Assembly (NCBI GenBank): GCA_945280365.1
Contig: CALYQD010000001.1
Coordinates: 62,001 to 126,000, forward strand
Source of the DNA: an uncultured Apibacter sp.
GTDB taxonomy: Bacteria > Bacteroidota > Bacteroidia > Flavobacteriales > Weeksellaceae
Reading direction: 5' to 3'
DNA length: 64,000 nt
A program made the translations under genes and the position numbers. Positions 8,718 through 18,323 of the stretch are shown here, piece by piece. Positions within the stretch are counted from its first letter, which is position 1. Every line of letters starts with the position of its first letter. The notes beneath the pieces were generated by a model, which worked only from the letters and a program-made list of their open reading frames with translations, ran no database searches and was not told where the DNA came from.

Positions 8718-10148
8718 TTATGCGATTTTCCCTATCAATGTAGCGGAAGTACAATCATGTACTGCTACTTTTACAAAATCACCTATTTTCGTACCTTCAG
8801 TTTTAGTAAATACCACAACTGCATTTTGGGAAATTCTTCCGTACCACTGATCTTTACTTTTTTTGCTGGTTCCTTCTATCAAAACCTCGTGTACTTTATT
8901 TGTATAGGTTTTCATTCTTTCTAACGATAGTCTTTGTTGAAGACTTATAATTTCTTTAAGTCTTCTTGATTTTATTTCCGCGGGTATATCATCTTTCATT
9001 TTTTTATGCGCTAAAGTACCAGGACGATCTGAATAGGCAAACATATAACCGAAATCATATTTTACATATTCCATAAGTGATAAAGTCTCCTGATGCTCTT
9101 CTTCCGTTTCTCCGCAAAAACCGGTTATTATATCATGAGAAATTGCACATTCGGGTACAATTTCTCTAATTTTGTCAACTAAATATATATATTCTTCACG
9201 TGTATGCTGACGATTCATACGCTGTAATACTGATGTGCTTCCACTTTGTACGGGCAGATGTATATATTTACATATATTATCATGTTTAGCCATTACGTAA
9301 AGCACTTCTTCATGCATATCTTGAGGATTAGATGTAGAAAAACGGATCCTAATTTCTGGACAGGTTTCTGCTACCATATTCAATAATTGTGCAAAATTTA
9401 TTGCTGTAGCTTTTTGTAATTCGCTCGCTTTGGAAAAATCTTTTTTAGGTCCTCCTCCATACCATAAGTAACTATCTATATTTTGTCCTAAAAGTGTAAT
9501 TTCTTTATATCCATTACTCACTAATTCTTTGCATTCATTAAGAATGGAATGAGGGTCTCTGCTCCTTTCTCTCCCTCTTGTAAAAGGAACTACACAAAAA
9601 GTACACATGTTATCGCATCCTCTTGTAATAGAAACAAAAGCTGTAACTCCATTACCTCCCAACCGTATAGGGCTTATATCTGCATAGGTTTCTTCTTTAG
9701 ATAATATTACATTTATAGCATTTCTACCATCATCTGTATTTTTAAGCAAATTAGGTAGATCTCTATATGCATCCGGACCTACTACTAAATCGACTAAATG
9801 CTCTTCTTCTAAAAATTTTGTTTTTAATCTTTCTGCCATGCATCCTAAAACGCCTATAACTAAATTGGGTCTTTTCCTTTTTATCGCATTAAATTGGGAA
9901 AGCCTTTTTCTTACGGTTTGCTCTGCTTTTTCTCGAATAGAACAGGTATTAAGAAGAATCAAATCTGCTTCTTCCAATTCCGTAGTTGTGTTATATCCTT
10001 CTCCATTAAGTATCGAAGCAACAATTTCACTATCTGAGAAATTCATTTGACAACCATAACTTTCTAAGAATAATTTTTTTGTGTTTTTAGATACACTTTC
10101 TTGTACTAGTATTTCTCCTTGTCTTTCTTCTAAAATTTCTTTTTCCAT
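8718..10148 (-). CDS. miaB: tRNA-2-methylthio-N6-dimethylallyladenosine synthase MiaB
   Basis: A 476-residue radical-SAM methylthiotransferase acting on i6A37 of tRNAs reading UNN codons. The UPF0004 domain carries C33, C69 and C103, the ligands of the auxiliary Fe-S cluster. The radical-SAM motif CDNMCTFC places C178, C182 and C185 around the SAM-binding cluster. A TRAM domain occupies the last 65 residues. It is followed 8 bp later by the sigma-54 activator gene, suggesting a shared transcript. Confidence 0.95.
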   Translation of the reverse strand: MEKEILEERQGEILVQESVSKNTKKLFLESYGCQMNFSDSEIVASILNGEGYNTTTELEEADLILLNTCSIREKAEQTVRKRLSQFNAIKRKRPNLVIGVLGCMAERLKTKFLEEEHLVDLVVGPDAYRDLPNLLKNTDDGRNAINVILSKEETYADISPIRLGGNGVTAFVSITRGCDNMCTFCVVPFTRGRERSRDPHSILNECKELVSNGYKEITLLGQNIDSYLWYGGGPKKDFSKASELQKATAINFAQLLNMVAETCPEIRIRFSTSNPQDMHEEVLYVMAKHDNICKYIHLPVQSGSTSVLQRMNRQHTREEYIYLVDKIREIVPECAISHDIITGFCGETEEEHQETLSLMEYVKYDFGYMFAYSDRPGTLAHKKMKDDIPAEIKSRRLKEIISLQQRLSLERMKTYTNKVHEVLIEGTSKKSKDQWYGRISQNAVVVFTKTEGTKIGDFVKVAVHDCTSATLIGKIA

Positions 10149-10206
10149 ACTAAATGTTACCTATCTAAATAGTATAGGCATTATTAAATCAAAATAAAAC
10201 CGCATG

Positions 10207-10214
10207 CAAAGATA
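10207..10214 (-). promoter_or_regulatory. candidate -7 element upstream of miaB
   Basis: TATCTTTG on the minus strand matches the Bacteroidota/flavobacterial -7 consensus TAnnTTTG about 60 nt upstream of the miaB ATG. No TTG at the usual -33 spacing is visible (one TTG lies only 13 nt upstream), so this is a candidate only. Confidence 0.35.
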
Positions 10215-10277
10215 AAACTTTATATGCCAAGTTGACAGATTATTATTTTAAATATTTCTTAAAATATGTATTACTTC

Positions 10278-11768
10278 TCATTTACCATTTAAAACCATCT
10301 CAAAATAGCCTGTAAAATTTTGCAAGAATAAAACCCAAGCCATAATAACTATGGTCCCTACTATAGCAGCATAAAAACCTCCAAAATAAAAATCGGATTG
10401 TTTGAGCATTCCTGTGCTATATACAATAGCATTAGGCGGAGTAGATACCGGAAGGAATAATCCACATGAAGCACAAAGTCCGATTACAAGACCTATGGGT
10501 AATATTTGTTCTGGTGGAAGTACTACTGCCGCGATATTAATTACAATTGTTGCCGTTGCGGTACTACTCATTATATTTGAAAATATAACTGTAATGATTG
10601 CAAATAACATCATCATAAGATACATGTTGAAAGACGCTCCGCCCAATAATTCGGAATAATAAGGCGCTAACAATTCTTTTATGGCGATACCTAATGACAA
10701 TCCTCCTGCAACCAGCATTAAGGTATCCCAAGGAAGTTTTCTAATATCTTCTGCTGTTATTATTCCTAACATAGGAAGGAAAACAATAGGTATACCGGAA
10801 GTAGCCGCGCTTGGTATTTTTAATTTAGACCCCATCATCCAGAAGAAAACGGTTACAAACAAAATTAACATTACGAAGAACCTTTGTAATCTAATTTTTT
10901 TAGGTACAGCTGTAACCTCTTCCAAAAAATTTAAATTAATCTTATCTACTTTTGAAGTATATTTTTGTTTCAGAAGAAGCCAAAAGAATAGTAATAAAGT
11001 TAATGCTACAGGAAGTCCTAATATCATCCAGTCAAAGAATGAAACCTCAATTCCTTTGGATTTGAGCACATCCACGACAATTAAATTAGGAGGAGAAGAT
11101 ATTAAACTGCCCATGCCTGCAAAAGTTGCCGATGCCGGAATGCTTATAAGAATAGCCTTTGCCATTGGAGAATCTTTACCCTCTCTTTCCAAGAAAGGCA
11201 TAACAGCTGCCAATATCATTGCTGAGGTTGCCGTATTTGATATAATTAAAGACAAACACGACGTTGTTAACATAATCCCTAGTAACATATGTGATGGCTT
11301 ACTACCAAATATCGATATGGTCCCTCTAAACAAGGATAGGTCAATACCTGTTTTTCTCATACTCTCACTGAGGAAAAATCCGCCTAAAAAAATCCATATG
11401 ACACTATCGGACCATGTGTTTGAAATTGTCTTCGGATCTATTGTCGAACCCTCTATATTTCCCATAGTATATATAAGAAAACCCGTGATCAGTATACCAA
11501 CAGCAAATGGAGGTATAGCCTCGGTAACCCAAAGAAGGATAGAAAACATCAAAATAAACATAGTATATTCCTGAGCTTTCGAAAATTCTGTCGGAGAAAG
11601 AAAATAAGTCCCTAAAATTGCGACACCTAATGAAAAAAAGAATAATCCTACTTTAGTTTTTATATTCCATACATCTAACGATTTTTCAATTAGAAGATCA
11701 CTATATACTCTAATATTGGTATTTATCTTTTTAAAATCTTTATTAATCTTATGAAAATCAAAATCCAT
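10278..11768 (-). CDS. SLC13/DASS family anion:sodium symporter
   Basis: A 496-residue polytopic membrane protein of the divalent anion/sodium symporter family. Two inverted-repeat sodium-site motifs are visible: SNTATSAMI in the first half and SSTATATIV in the second, together with the substrate-site signatures SSPPNLIVVD and STPPNAIVYST. Roughly 11-13 hydrophobic segments follow a 45-residue polar N-terminus. Family members import dicarboxylates, citrate or sulfate; the substrate is not decidable here. It is flanked by miaB (same strand, 129 bp away) and a divergent gene. Confidence 0.9.
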   Translation of the reverse strand: MDFDFHKINKDFKKINTNIRVYSDLLIEKSLDVWNIKTKVGLFFFSLGVAILGTYFLSPTEFSKAQEYTMFILMFSILLWVTEAIPPFAVGILITGFLIYTMGNIEGSTIDPKTISNTWSDSVIWIFLGGFFLSESMRKTGIDLSLFRGTISIFGSKPSHMLLGIMLTTSCLSLIISNTATSAMILAAVMPFLEREGKDSPMAKAILISIPASATFAGMGSLISSPPNLIVVDVLKSKGIEVSFFDWMILGLPVALTLLLFFWLLLKQKYTSKVDKINLNFLEEVTAVPKKIRLQRFFVMLILFVTVFFWMMGSKLKIPSAATSGIPIVFLPMLGIITAEDIRKLPWDTLMLVAGGLSLGIAIKELLAPYYSELLGGASFNMYLMMMLFAIITVIFSNIMSSTATATIVINIAAVVLPPEQILPIGLVIGLCASCGLFLPVSTPPNAIVYSTGMLKQSDFYFGGFYAAIVGTIVIMAWVLFLQNFTGYFEMVLNGK

Positions 11769-11946
11769 ATAATTACACCTAAATTTAAATTGTAGTTATG
11801 GTTATTTGTTTAAATTATGACTATTAACAAATATGTTTCTAATTTACACTTATTTCTTAAATTTTAAATCCAATCAGGAAATTTATTTTTAAATTTGTTG
11901 GTGCGATTGCAACATGCGTAATAATATAAATTTTTATCTAAAATAA

Positions 11947-12420
11947 ATGATGAATAATTTTTGTAGACTTTGGATTTTTCAATCTAATAGATTTCTTAAC
12001 AACGAAGAAAAACAAAATATTTCTGATATCATTTCTAAGTTTTTAACCTCATGGGCGGCACATGGAGCTGATTTAAAATCTGAATTAAGAATTATAGAAG
12101 ATAAATTTATTGTTATCATGGTTGATGAAGATCAAACAAGGGCTACCGGCTGCTCTCTTGATAAGTTAAATCAGTGTATGAGAGAGATCGATCATATATA
12201 TCATCTTGAGCTTTTAAACAGATTATGGGTAAGTTTTGAAGATACGAATGGTAATATTAATACTATTCCTATATCATCCTTTAAAGAAAAAATTAAATCC
12301 GAAGAAATCACTCCTGATACTTATGTATACAATCTTTCAGTTAATACCCCTAAAGAGTTTGAAGAAAAATTCAAGCAGCCCTTAAAAAATAGTTGGGCAA
12401 AAATCTATATGAAATTATAA
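11947..12420 (+). CDS. conserved Bacteroidota small protein
   Basis: A 157-residue soluble protein of a family conserved in flavobacteria and often labelled 'ABC transporter ATPase' in databases. The sequence shows no Walker A, Walker B or ABC signature, so that label is not supported. Conserved-looking features are the N-terminal CRLWIFQSNRFLN, a WAAHGADLKSE segment and an ATGCSLDKL segment with a cysteine. The fold and role are unknown. It stands alone between a divergent transporter gene and a 339-bp AT-rich gap. Confidence 0.75.
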   Translation: MMNNFCRLWIFQSNRFLNNEEKQNISDIISKFLTSWAAHGADLKSELRIIEDKFIVIMVDEDQTRATGCSLDKLNQCMREIDHIYHLELLNRLWVSFEDTNGNINTIPISSFKEKIKSEEITPDTYVYNLSVNTPKEFEEKFKQPLKNSWAKIYMKL

Positions 12421-12759
12421 AAATTAATTTTAAGATATAAAATTTTCACAATATTTACTTTATTCGCTTATTCGCTTTTTTTCTTATGTATGATTAAATC
12501 AAATTAGTAATCATCATTTAATTATATTTTGATTTTTTATCTCAAATATTTAGTATTATTTTACAAATCAATATTTTTAGGTTTTTATTTAAGAATTTTG
12601 AATATTCCCTCTATATTATATTAATTTAAAATTATTTAAAAAAAAGAAAAAATACCATATTATTTATAATTATTAATCATAAATTAAACAAGCATTATTG
12701 AGCTTTAATTTATATTTTATATTTTTGTTGTTACAACAATATATAAATATATAATACAA
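12421..12759. other. AT-rich intergenic region upstream of the metalloprotease gene
   Basis: Very AT-rich and without a plausible reading frame. The only ordered element I see is a short inverted repeat, TTGTTG-TTA-CAACAA (12725-12739), ending 20 bp before the ATG of the downstream metalloprotease gene. It could be an operator or a 5'-UTR hairpin. Confidence 0.4.
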
Positions 12760-15414
12760 ATGCAAAAATTTTTTTTATTTTCTATTATTTTCTTGATAAC
12801 TATATCTGTTTCTGCACAGAATTATTGGAAAAGAACCAGCTTATCTGGAAAACAAATAAAAAGCAAGAGCATTAATTTAGTTGTAGATGATTTATATACC
12901 CTTGATTTTTATTCTTTAAAAAAACAATTAAAATCTTCACCCCTAAGAGGAACAAATGGTCTTCCAATTATTGTATATGTTCCTACTACAAGCGGCAAAG
13001 TTGAAAAATTTTCTATTTATCATGCTCCTATTATGGAAAAAGAAATGGAAGATGAATATGGATTGTATTCTTATGCTGGTATCGGTTTGGATGATAAAAG
13101 CAAATTTATTCGCTTTAGTATTTCTCCTACTCAATTTAACTCTATGATCATTGATAACTCTGGTAAAATACAACTAATTGATCCTTATACAATTGATGGC
13201 TCCGTATATTCTGTTAGAGAACGATCATATTTAAATTTAAATAATTTTAACTGTACTACGATTGATGAATCTCTTTCCGAAAAATCAATTTCTAACAAAT
13301 CGATTGTTAGTGATCAAAAATTTCGCACTTATCGATTAGCTCTATCTGTAACTGGGGAATATACGCAATATTTTGGTGGGGTTAATGAAGCTTTACAACA
13401 AATCAATACTACATTAACTCGTGTAAATGGTATTTTTGAAAAAGATCTTGCTGTAAATCTAAAAATGATTAACAATATTTCTCTAATTTATACAGATCCT
13501 AGTACAGACCCCTATTCAAATTCCAGAAATATGGATAACTGGAATATGGAGCTTCAAAAAACGCTTACTTCTGTAGTGGGTGAAAATAATTATGATATAG
13601 GCCATCTGTTTGGTGCAAAAGGCGGCGGTGGTAATGCCGGTTGTATAGGCTGTATCTGTGTTAGTCCAAAATTAAATCAAAACGGCATACCCACCGATGT
13701 AGGAAAAGGAAGTGGTTATACATCTCCAGCAAACGATATTCCTTCAGGGGATGATTTTGATATAGATTTTGTTGCTCATGAAATAGGACATCAACTAGGC
13801 GCTAACCATACTTTTTCACACTATCTTGAAAATACCGATGTAAATAAAGAACCTGGAAGCGGAAGTACAATCATGGGATATGCCGGTATAACTGATTATA
13901 ATGTACAATCACATTCAGACTCCTATTTTCACTCTACAAGCATTCAACAGATATCTTCAAATCTTCAAAAAAAAAATTGCGGTACCCTTAATCAAATTCC
14001 TAATCATCCTCCTAATATAAAAGTGGGTGCTCCAAGTAATACCATACCAATAGGTACACGATTTTATTTAGATGCAGAAGGAACAACCGATCCTGATGGG
14101 GATGAACTTTCTTTTTGTTGGGAACAGAATGATAACGCTATGTTTAGTGTTACCAAAGTAAATTCACTACAAAATTCCGGTCCTATATTCAGATCGTTTT
14201 CACCAACATCTTCAACCAGAAGGTATTTTCCTGCTTTAGCTAGTAACATTCACTCACCAGAAACCTGGGAAACTGTTTCAGACGTCAGCAGATTACTTAA
14301 TTTTACAGTTACTGTTCGCGACAATAACCCTAATAGGCCTCAAACTAGTATTGAAAATAAGCAAGTCATTGTTTCCAATATTGGTGGTCCTTTTATAGCA
14401 ACATTTCCTATAGCGAATTACTTAGCTAGAAAGGGTGATTCAATAAATGTCACTTGGAATGTAGCCAATACTACTGCCTATCCAATTAATACACAGAATG
14501 TAAAAATTTCTTTACTTACAGATGAAAATAAAACTATAACTCCTCTCATCGATAACACTCCGAATTCTGGAAAAGCCACTGTGTATTTACCTTCTAATAT
14601 AACCGCAACAAAAGCGAAAATAATGATTGAGGCAATTGATAATATATTTTTTGCAACTACTGAATATTTTTCAATAGGTTATGATACTATTTGTAAAAAT
14701 TATGCACATTTAGGACCTCCTCTTCCAATCCCAATAAATACAGATATGGTAACAACGATGGATATAGATATTCCTAAGAATAAAATTAATGGTGAATTTA
14801 GTATAAGAGCGAATGTTGATATTGATTATCCAAATATTGGTGGACTCGAAATTAATTTAGAAAATTATAATTCTAATTCTAACAATTATAAATCAACTAA
14901 TTTATGGAAGCAAAGTTGTTCTAATTTTTCCAAATTAAAAGTTGCTTTTGACGATGCAGGAAACAATCTAGATTGTACTTCACCTATTTCAGGACGTATT
15001 AAACCTCATCATCCTATCAGTTCATTATATAGAAAGAATTATAGTGAAAAATGGAGATTAAATGTTCATCCTACTTATCAATTAGCCGGTGGTACATTAA
15101 ATTCTTTCTCTTTAGATGTTTGCGAGTTTACAGAGCAGAAACTTGGAACAGAAGATATAATATCAAAGGACATAACCTTTACCGTTTATCCTAATCCTTC
15201 TCCCGATATTTTCAATATTGATTTGGGGAAAAATAGTAAAAAGGGGAATAATGTTCATGTAAAAGTTTATGATATGTCCGGAACCTTATTATTCCAAAAA
15301 GTTGAAAAAAATCAACTGTTTTCTATAGATTTAACGGATTACCGGCCAGGGGTATATATTATAAATATTTCAGGAAAAGGAAATCCTATATCCAGAAGTA
15401 TTATTAAAAAGTAA
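12760..15414 (+). CDS. secreted reprolysin-type zinc metalloprotease with T9SS sorting domain
   Basis: An 884-residue exported protease. A signal peptide (residues 1-20, ending SVSAQ) is followed by a propeptide-like region and a metzincin catalytic domain with HEIGHQLGANH (zinc ligands H340, H344, H350; catalytic E341) and a downstream Met-turn region, STIMGYAG. A beta-sandwich and a proprotein-convertase P-like domain come next. The last 80 residues are a type A T9SS sorting domain: it starts FTVYPNPSPDIF, contains VKVYDMSGTLL and GVYIINISG, and ends in a basic tail. It is predicted to cross the outer membrane by type IX secretion and be released or anchored at the surface. Substrates are unknown. 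A strong terminator follows 18 bp after the stop. Confidence 0.9.
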   Translation: MQKFFLFSIIFLITISVSAQNYWKRTSLSGKQIKSKSINLVVDDLYTLDFYSLKKQLKSSPLRGTNGLPIIVYVPTTSGKVEKFSIYHAPIMEKEMEDEYGLYSYAGIGLDDKSKFIRFSISPTQFNSMIIDNSGKIQLIDPYTIDGSVYSVRERSYLNLNNFNCTTIDESLSEKSISNKSIVSDQKFRTYRLALSVTGEYTQYFGGVNEALQQINTTLTRVNGIFEKDLAVNLKMINNISLIYTDPSTDPYSNSRNMDNWNMELQKTLTSVVGENNYDIGHLFGAKGGGGNAGCIGCICVSPKLNQNGIPTDVGKGSGYTSPANDIPSGDDFDIDFVAHEIGHQLGANHTFSHYLENTDVNKEPGSGSTIMGYAGITDYNVQSHSDSYFHSTSIQQISSNLQKKNCGTLNQIPNHPPNIKVGAPSNTIPIGTRFYLDAEGTTDPDGDELSFCWEQNDNAMFSVTKVNSLQNSGPIFRSFSPTSSTRRYFPALASNIHSPETWETVSDVSRLLNFTVTVRDNNPNRPQTSIENKQVIVSNIGGPFIATFPIANYLARKGDSINVTWNVANTTAYPINTQNVKISLLTDENKTITPLIDNTPNSGKATVYLPSNITATKAKIMIEAIDNIFFATTEYFSIGYDTICKNYAHLGPPLPIPINTDMVTTMDIDIPKNKINGEFSIRANVDIDYPNIGGLEINLENYNSNSNNYKSTNLWKQSCSNFSKLKVAFDDAGNNLDCTSPISGRIKPHHPISSLYRKNYSEKWRLNVHPTYQLAGGTLNSFSLDVCEFTEQKLGTEDIISKDITFTVYPNPSPDIFNIDLGKNSKKGNNVHVKVYDMSGTLLFQKVEKNQLFSIDLTDYRPGVYIINISGKGNPISRSIIKK

Positions 15415-15431
15415 TATTTTTTATAAAAACT

Positions 15432-15474
15432 AAAAAAAGCACTCTTTTTCAAAGTTATTAAGAGTGCTTTTTTT
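15432..15474. terminator. bidirectional intrinsic terminator
   Basis: A perfect 15-bp inverted repeat, AAAAAAAGCACTCTT (15432-15446) and AAGAGTGCTTTTTTT (15460-15474), with a 13-nt loop and a T run on either strand. It lies between the convergent metalloprotease gene (+) and LolA-like gene (-) and can serve both. Confidence 0.88.
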
Positions 15475-15479
15475 ATATA

Positions 15480-16142
15480 CTAGAACTTAAATTCTTTTTC
15501 CGGAATTACTTTATTAATATCAATAGATGTAAATATAAGAACAAAATATTCATTCTCAACCTTATTTTTCACCTCAATATGACAGGGTAGAGTCAATCCA
15601 GAAAATAAATTAAAATCTGAATATGATTTACTTTCAAGCTTATTATCTTCTCGAATAAGTTGAAATGTACTTTTATCAAAATAATAAATGTCGTATTCAG
15701 AATTTTTAATTAATTTTATTTTATAACAATTTTTATTTTCAATATTTTCTGTTCCTAAAAGCATCGCATGAAATCCTTTAGCCGAATAATCCACTAAATC
15801 TGATTCAAATGCTTCAGTAATATAATTATCATTTTCTTCGACTTGGTTGGTTTGGAAATTATACCGTACAGCATTCTTGCCGTTATAACCATTCAAAATA
15901 TTTTTTTTCCCTTGTATTTGTAAAACTGTCTTATTCAAATCCGGCCTTTGTTGATAAATCTCTATAGGATAGGATTCATATAAGTCCAAAATTATCTCAC
16001 CTTTGATTATTATTGAATTCAATTTTTTCCAATTTTGAACACCTCCGGTTACTTCTAAATGATTAGCAATTATTTGGTCAGCCGTTTGTGAATATCCTAT
16101 TAAATATACAAATAGGAATATAGCAAATAATAGTTTCTTCAT
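15480..16142 (-). CDS. LolA-like outer-membrane lipoprotein-sorting family protein
   Basis: A 220-residue exported protein. The signal peptide is MKKLLFAIFLFVYLIGYSQ. The mature part starts with ADQIIANHLEVTGGVQNWKKL, the pattern used by flavobacterial proteins assigned to the LolA/LolB superfamily, followed by alternating strands that would build a curved beta-sheet. True LolA carries lipoproteins across the periplasm; this subfamily has no demonstrated substrate. It stands alone, with its 3' end next to a shared terminator. The kdnB terminator lies just upstream, so it needs its own promoter. Confidence 0.72.
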   Translation of the reverse strand: MKKLLFAIFLFVYLIGYSQTADQIIANHLEVTGGVQNWKKLNSIIIKGEIILDLYESYPIEIYQQRPDLNKTVLQIQGKKNILNGYNGKNAVRYNFQTNQVEENDNYITEAFESDLVDYSAKGFHAMLLGTENIENKNCYKIKLIKNSEYDIYYFDKSTFQLIREDNKLESKSYSDFNLFSGLTLPCHIEVKNKVENEYFVLIFTSIDINKVIPEKEFKF

Positions 16143-16168
16143 GTTTGATTTTAAAGATATTTGAAATT

Positions 16169-16209
16169 AAAAAATTCCAAGTAACATTTGCGTTAACTTG
16201 GAATTTTTT
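16169..16209 (-). terminator. intrinsic terminator after kdnB
   Basis: Inverted repeat AAAAAATTCCAAGTAAC (16169-16185) with GTTAACTTGGAATTTTTT (16192-16209), one bulged base and a 6-nt loop, followed on the minus strand by a T run. It lies about 80 bp downstream of the kdnB stop. Confidence 0.78.
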
Positions 16210-16287
16210 AGTGAATAATTTATTTTTAATAAATTTCCCCCTTACTTATTTTTTGAAATTGTTACCTTTAACTAGATATTGTTATGG

Positions 16288-17361
16288 CTACATTTCTTCA
16301 TAAAGGGCCCTTAATTTTTCTTTAGTCATTATTTTTTGCCAATCTTTTCCTAATGCATTTTCCCATAAGGGAACCATTCCGTAAGAAACATTAATCATAA
16401 TATTAAATTGTTCATCGGTTAAACCTTTGCAAACGCCCTGTGGAATTTCTATTTTATTTTTCTCAACCATATATTTAAATTCCTTAACTCCTTCCGGATA
16501 ATATTCTTCCAACCTGTCAAAAACAATACAATTGCCTACTCCGTGATGGGTTCCCAATAAATAGGAAAGACCATAACTAACCGCATGAGCTATCCCTACC
16601 TGAGAATATGCAATACTCATTCCACCATGCCAAGATGCCATCATTAAATCTTCATCTGATTCATCATCCCATTCAGTTTTGTGAACATATACCTTCTGAC
16701 AAAGTTCTAGAGCTTTTTCTCCGTAACTTTTACTGAAAGCATTAAGATAAGTTCCTGTTAAAGATTCGATACAATGAATATAACAGTCCATTCCAGTAAA
16801 AAATGCTTGATTTTTTTCAACTCCTTTTACTAAGGCCGGATCAAGGATTACCTGATCGAAAGGAGTAAAGTCTGAATTAATACCTAATTTTCTTTCCGGA
16901 CCTGTCAATATACAAGTTCGTGAAACCTCCGCACCTGTACCGCTAATGGTTGGTATCCCTACATGATAAACAGCCGGATTTTTCACTAAATCCCATCCTT
17001 GATATTGAGAAGACGAACCTTCACTATTCATCATGATTGCCACCGCTTTTGAAGAATCCATCACACTTCCCCCTCCAATTCCTATAACGCCTGAAACCGT
17101 ACCATATTCTTCTTTTAATGAATCTCTGATTGCATCAATACCTTTAGTCTTGGGCTCATCTGTAGTATCTATAAATATAATTTTATCTTTTCCTTTTAAC
17201 GGAATTCTTTTTTCGAGCTCTTTTCCTTCAAATACTTTATCTACTAAAAAAATAAACGGATAGTCTTTATTTCTTTTTTCTTCAATAATTTCTGAAGTTT
17301 GATCAAAGCTTCCACGTCCATAAATAACTCGCGGAACCATTGGGAAATTTCTAAATTTCAT
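16288..17361 (-). CDS. kdnB: 3-deoxy-alpha-D-manno-octulosonate 8-oxidase KdnB
   Basis: A 357-residue iron-containing alcohol dehydrogenase when started at the ATG at 17361 ([17 protein letters not shown]), which is the KdnB N-terminus and length I know. The nucleotide-binding [14 protein letters not shown], the [12 protein letters not shown] stretch and metal-ligand regions [11 protein letters not shown] and [19 protein letters not shown] are all present. KdnB oxidises C8 of Kdo so that the transaminase KdnA can make 8-amino-Kdo for LPS. The gene overlaps the end of kdsB by 11 bp, which strongly supports a Kdo substrate over a generic alcohol. KdnA is not in this window. An extended frame back to 17403 exists but would lie inside kdsB. 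Confidence 0.85.
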   Translation of the reverse strand: MKFRNFPMVPRVIYGRGSFDQTSEIIEEKRNKDYPFIFLVDKVFEGKELEKRIPLKGKDKIIFIDTTDEPKTKGIDAIRDSLKEEYGTVSGVIGIGGGSVMDSSKAVAIMMNSEGSSSQYQGWDLVKNPAVYHVGIPTISGTGAEVSRTCILTGPERKLGINSDFTPFDQVILDPALVKGVEKNQAFFTGMDCYIHCIESLTGTYLNAFSKSYGEKALELCQKVYVHKTEWDDESDEDLMMASWHGGMSIAYSQVGIAHAVSYGLSYLLGTHHGVGNCIVFDRLEEYYPEGVKEFKYMVEKNKIEIPQGVCKGLTDEQFNIMINVSYGMVPLWENALGKDWQKIMTKEKLRALYEEM

Positions 17362-18115
17362 TTTTATATTTTTTCTCGTTAATCTGTTTTTGTAATATCT
17401 CATTTGCTTTTTCCAAATCTTCAGGAGTATCTATTTCAACTCCTACAAAATCAGTTTCAATTACCTTTATTTTCATTCCATATTCTAAATATCGTATACA
17501 TTCAATCTTTTCTGCTTGTTCATTGGGTAACATAGGTAATTTTGCAAAATCTAATAACGCTTTTTTACGGAAAGCATACACACCTACGTGCTCATAATAG
17601 TCTGCTTGAAATGATTTTTCTCTTGGATGGGGAATGACAGAGCGTGAGAAATATAAGGCATGATCATTACGGTCTTTGACTACTTTTACATAATTGGGAT
17701 CTTCAATTAGACTCCAATCATTCATTTTCCGAATTAATGTAGCTACATCTATTTCTTTATTATAATCTTTCTTAAATACTTCGATTAATTGCTCCAAAGG
17801 CTTCCTTTTTACGAAAGGTTCGTCCCCTTGTATATTTATTATGATATCGCATTCTATATTTTCAACAGCTTCAGCAATTCTATCACTGCCAGTTTCATGC
17901 GATTTGATACTCATAATAGCTTTACCTCCATTCCTTGAAATTTCGTTATGAATTATTTCAGAATCTGTTGCTACAAATACATCTGAAAAAAGTTGGGTTT
18001 TTATAGCATTTTCATAAGTTGAGCGAATGACTGTTTTTTCTCCTAACATCCCCATGAGTTTTGCAGGGAAACGAGAAGCTGCATATCTTGCAGGAATAAC
18101 TGCTATAATTTTCAC
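17351..18115 (-). CDS. kdsB: CMP-Kdo synthetase (3-deoxy-manno-octulosonate cytidylyltransferase)
   Basis: A 254-residue nucleotidyltransferase that activates Kdo, or here probably 8-amino-Kdo, with CTP. The CTP-binding opening [15 protein letters not shown], the [12 protein letters not shown] segment and the VATLIRKM and [15 protein letters not shown] stretches are typical. The start codon is GTG; the resulting [11 protein letters not shown] is the standard N-terminus. It overlaps kdnB, so the two form a translationally coupled pair. In Shewanella the KdsB next to kdnAB is specific for the 8-amino sugar; whether that holds here is inference. Confidence 0.94.
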   Translation of the reverse strand: MKIIAVIPARYAASRFPAKLMGMLGEKTVIRSTYENAIKTQLFSDVFVATDSEIIHNEISRNGGKAIMSIKSHETGSDRIAEAVENIECDIIINIQGDEPFVKRKPLEQLIEVFKKDYNKEIDVATLIRKMNDWSLIEDPNYVKVVKDRNDHALYFSRSVIPHPREKSFQADYYEHVGVYAFRKKALLDFAKLPMLPNEQAEKIECIRYLEYGMKIKVIETDFVGVEIDTPEDLEKANEILQKQINEKKYKNEI

Positions 18116-18134
18116 GTTATTTATTATTTGAATA

Positions 18135-18142
18135 CAAAGTTA
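18135..18142 (-). promoter_or_regulatory. candidate -7 element of the kdsB-kdnB operon
   Basis: TAACTTTG on the minus strand fits TAnnTTTG and lies 20-27 nt upstream of the kdsB GTG. No clear TTG at -33 is seen. Position just before the first gene of the pair makes it plausible. Confidence 0.4.
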
Positions 18143-18269
18143 ACTAAAATAGCATATGTTATCTGTTATCATGATCAAAAAAATAGAGGAAATATCTATA
18201 ATTTTTTAAACCTTTTCTTAGTAATTATCTTTAACAGAAAAAATTTTTAATATAAAATACGTATTAATA

Positions 18270-18300
18270 AAAAAGTCATCCAAAATTTGGATGACTTTTT
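18270..18300. terminator. intrinsic terminator after first OmpA paralogue / upstream of kdsB
   Basis: Near-perfect palindrome AAAAAGTCATCCAAA (18270-18284) and TTTGGATGACTTTTT (18286-18300) separated by one base. On the minus strand it is followed by T-rich sequence, 24 bp after the OmpA stop. Confidence 0.85.
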
Positions 18301-18323
18301 TATTTTAAACTGAGTTTATTAAA

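Noticed and set aside
10681..11574. A 297-codon open frame on the plus strand opposite the SLC13 transporter gene.
   Set aside because: It is a mirror frame of a gene with strong family motifs; it shows no domain and arises from the codon pattern of hydrophobic residues.
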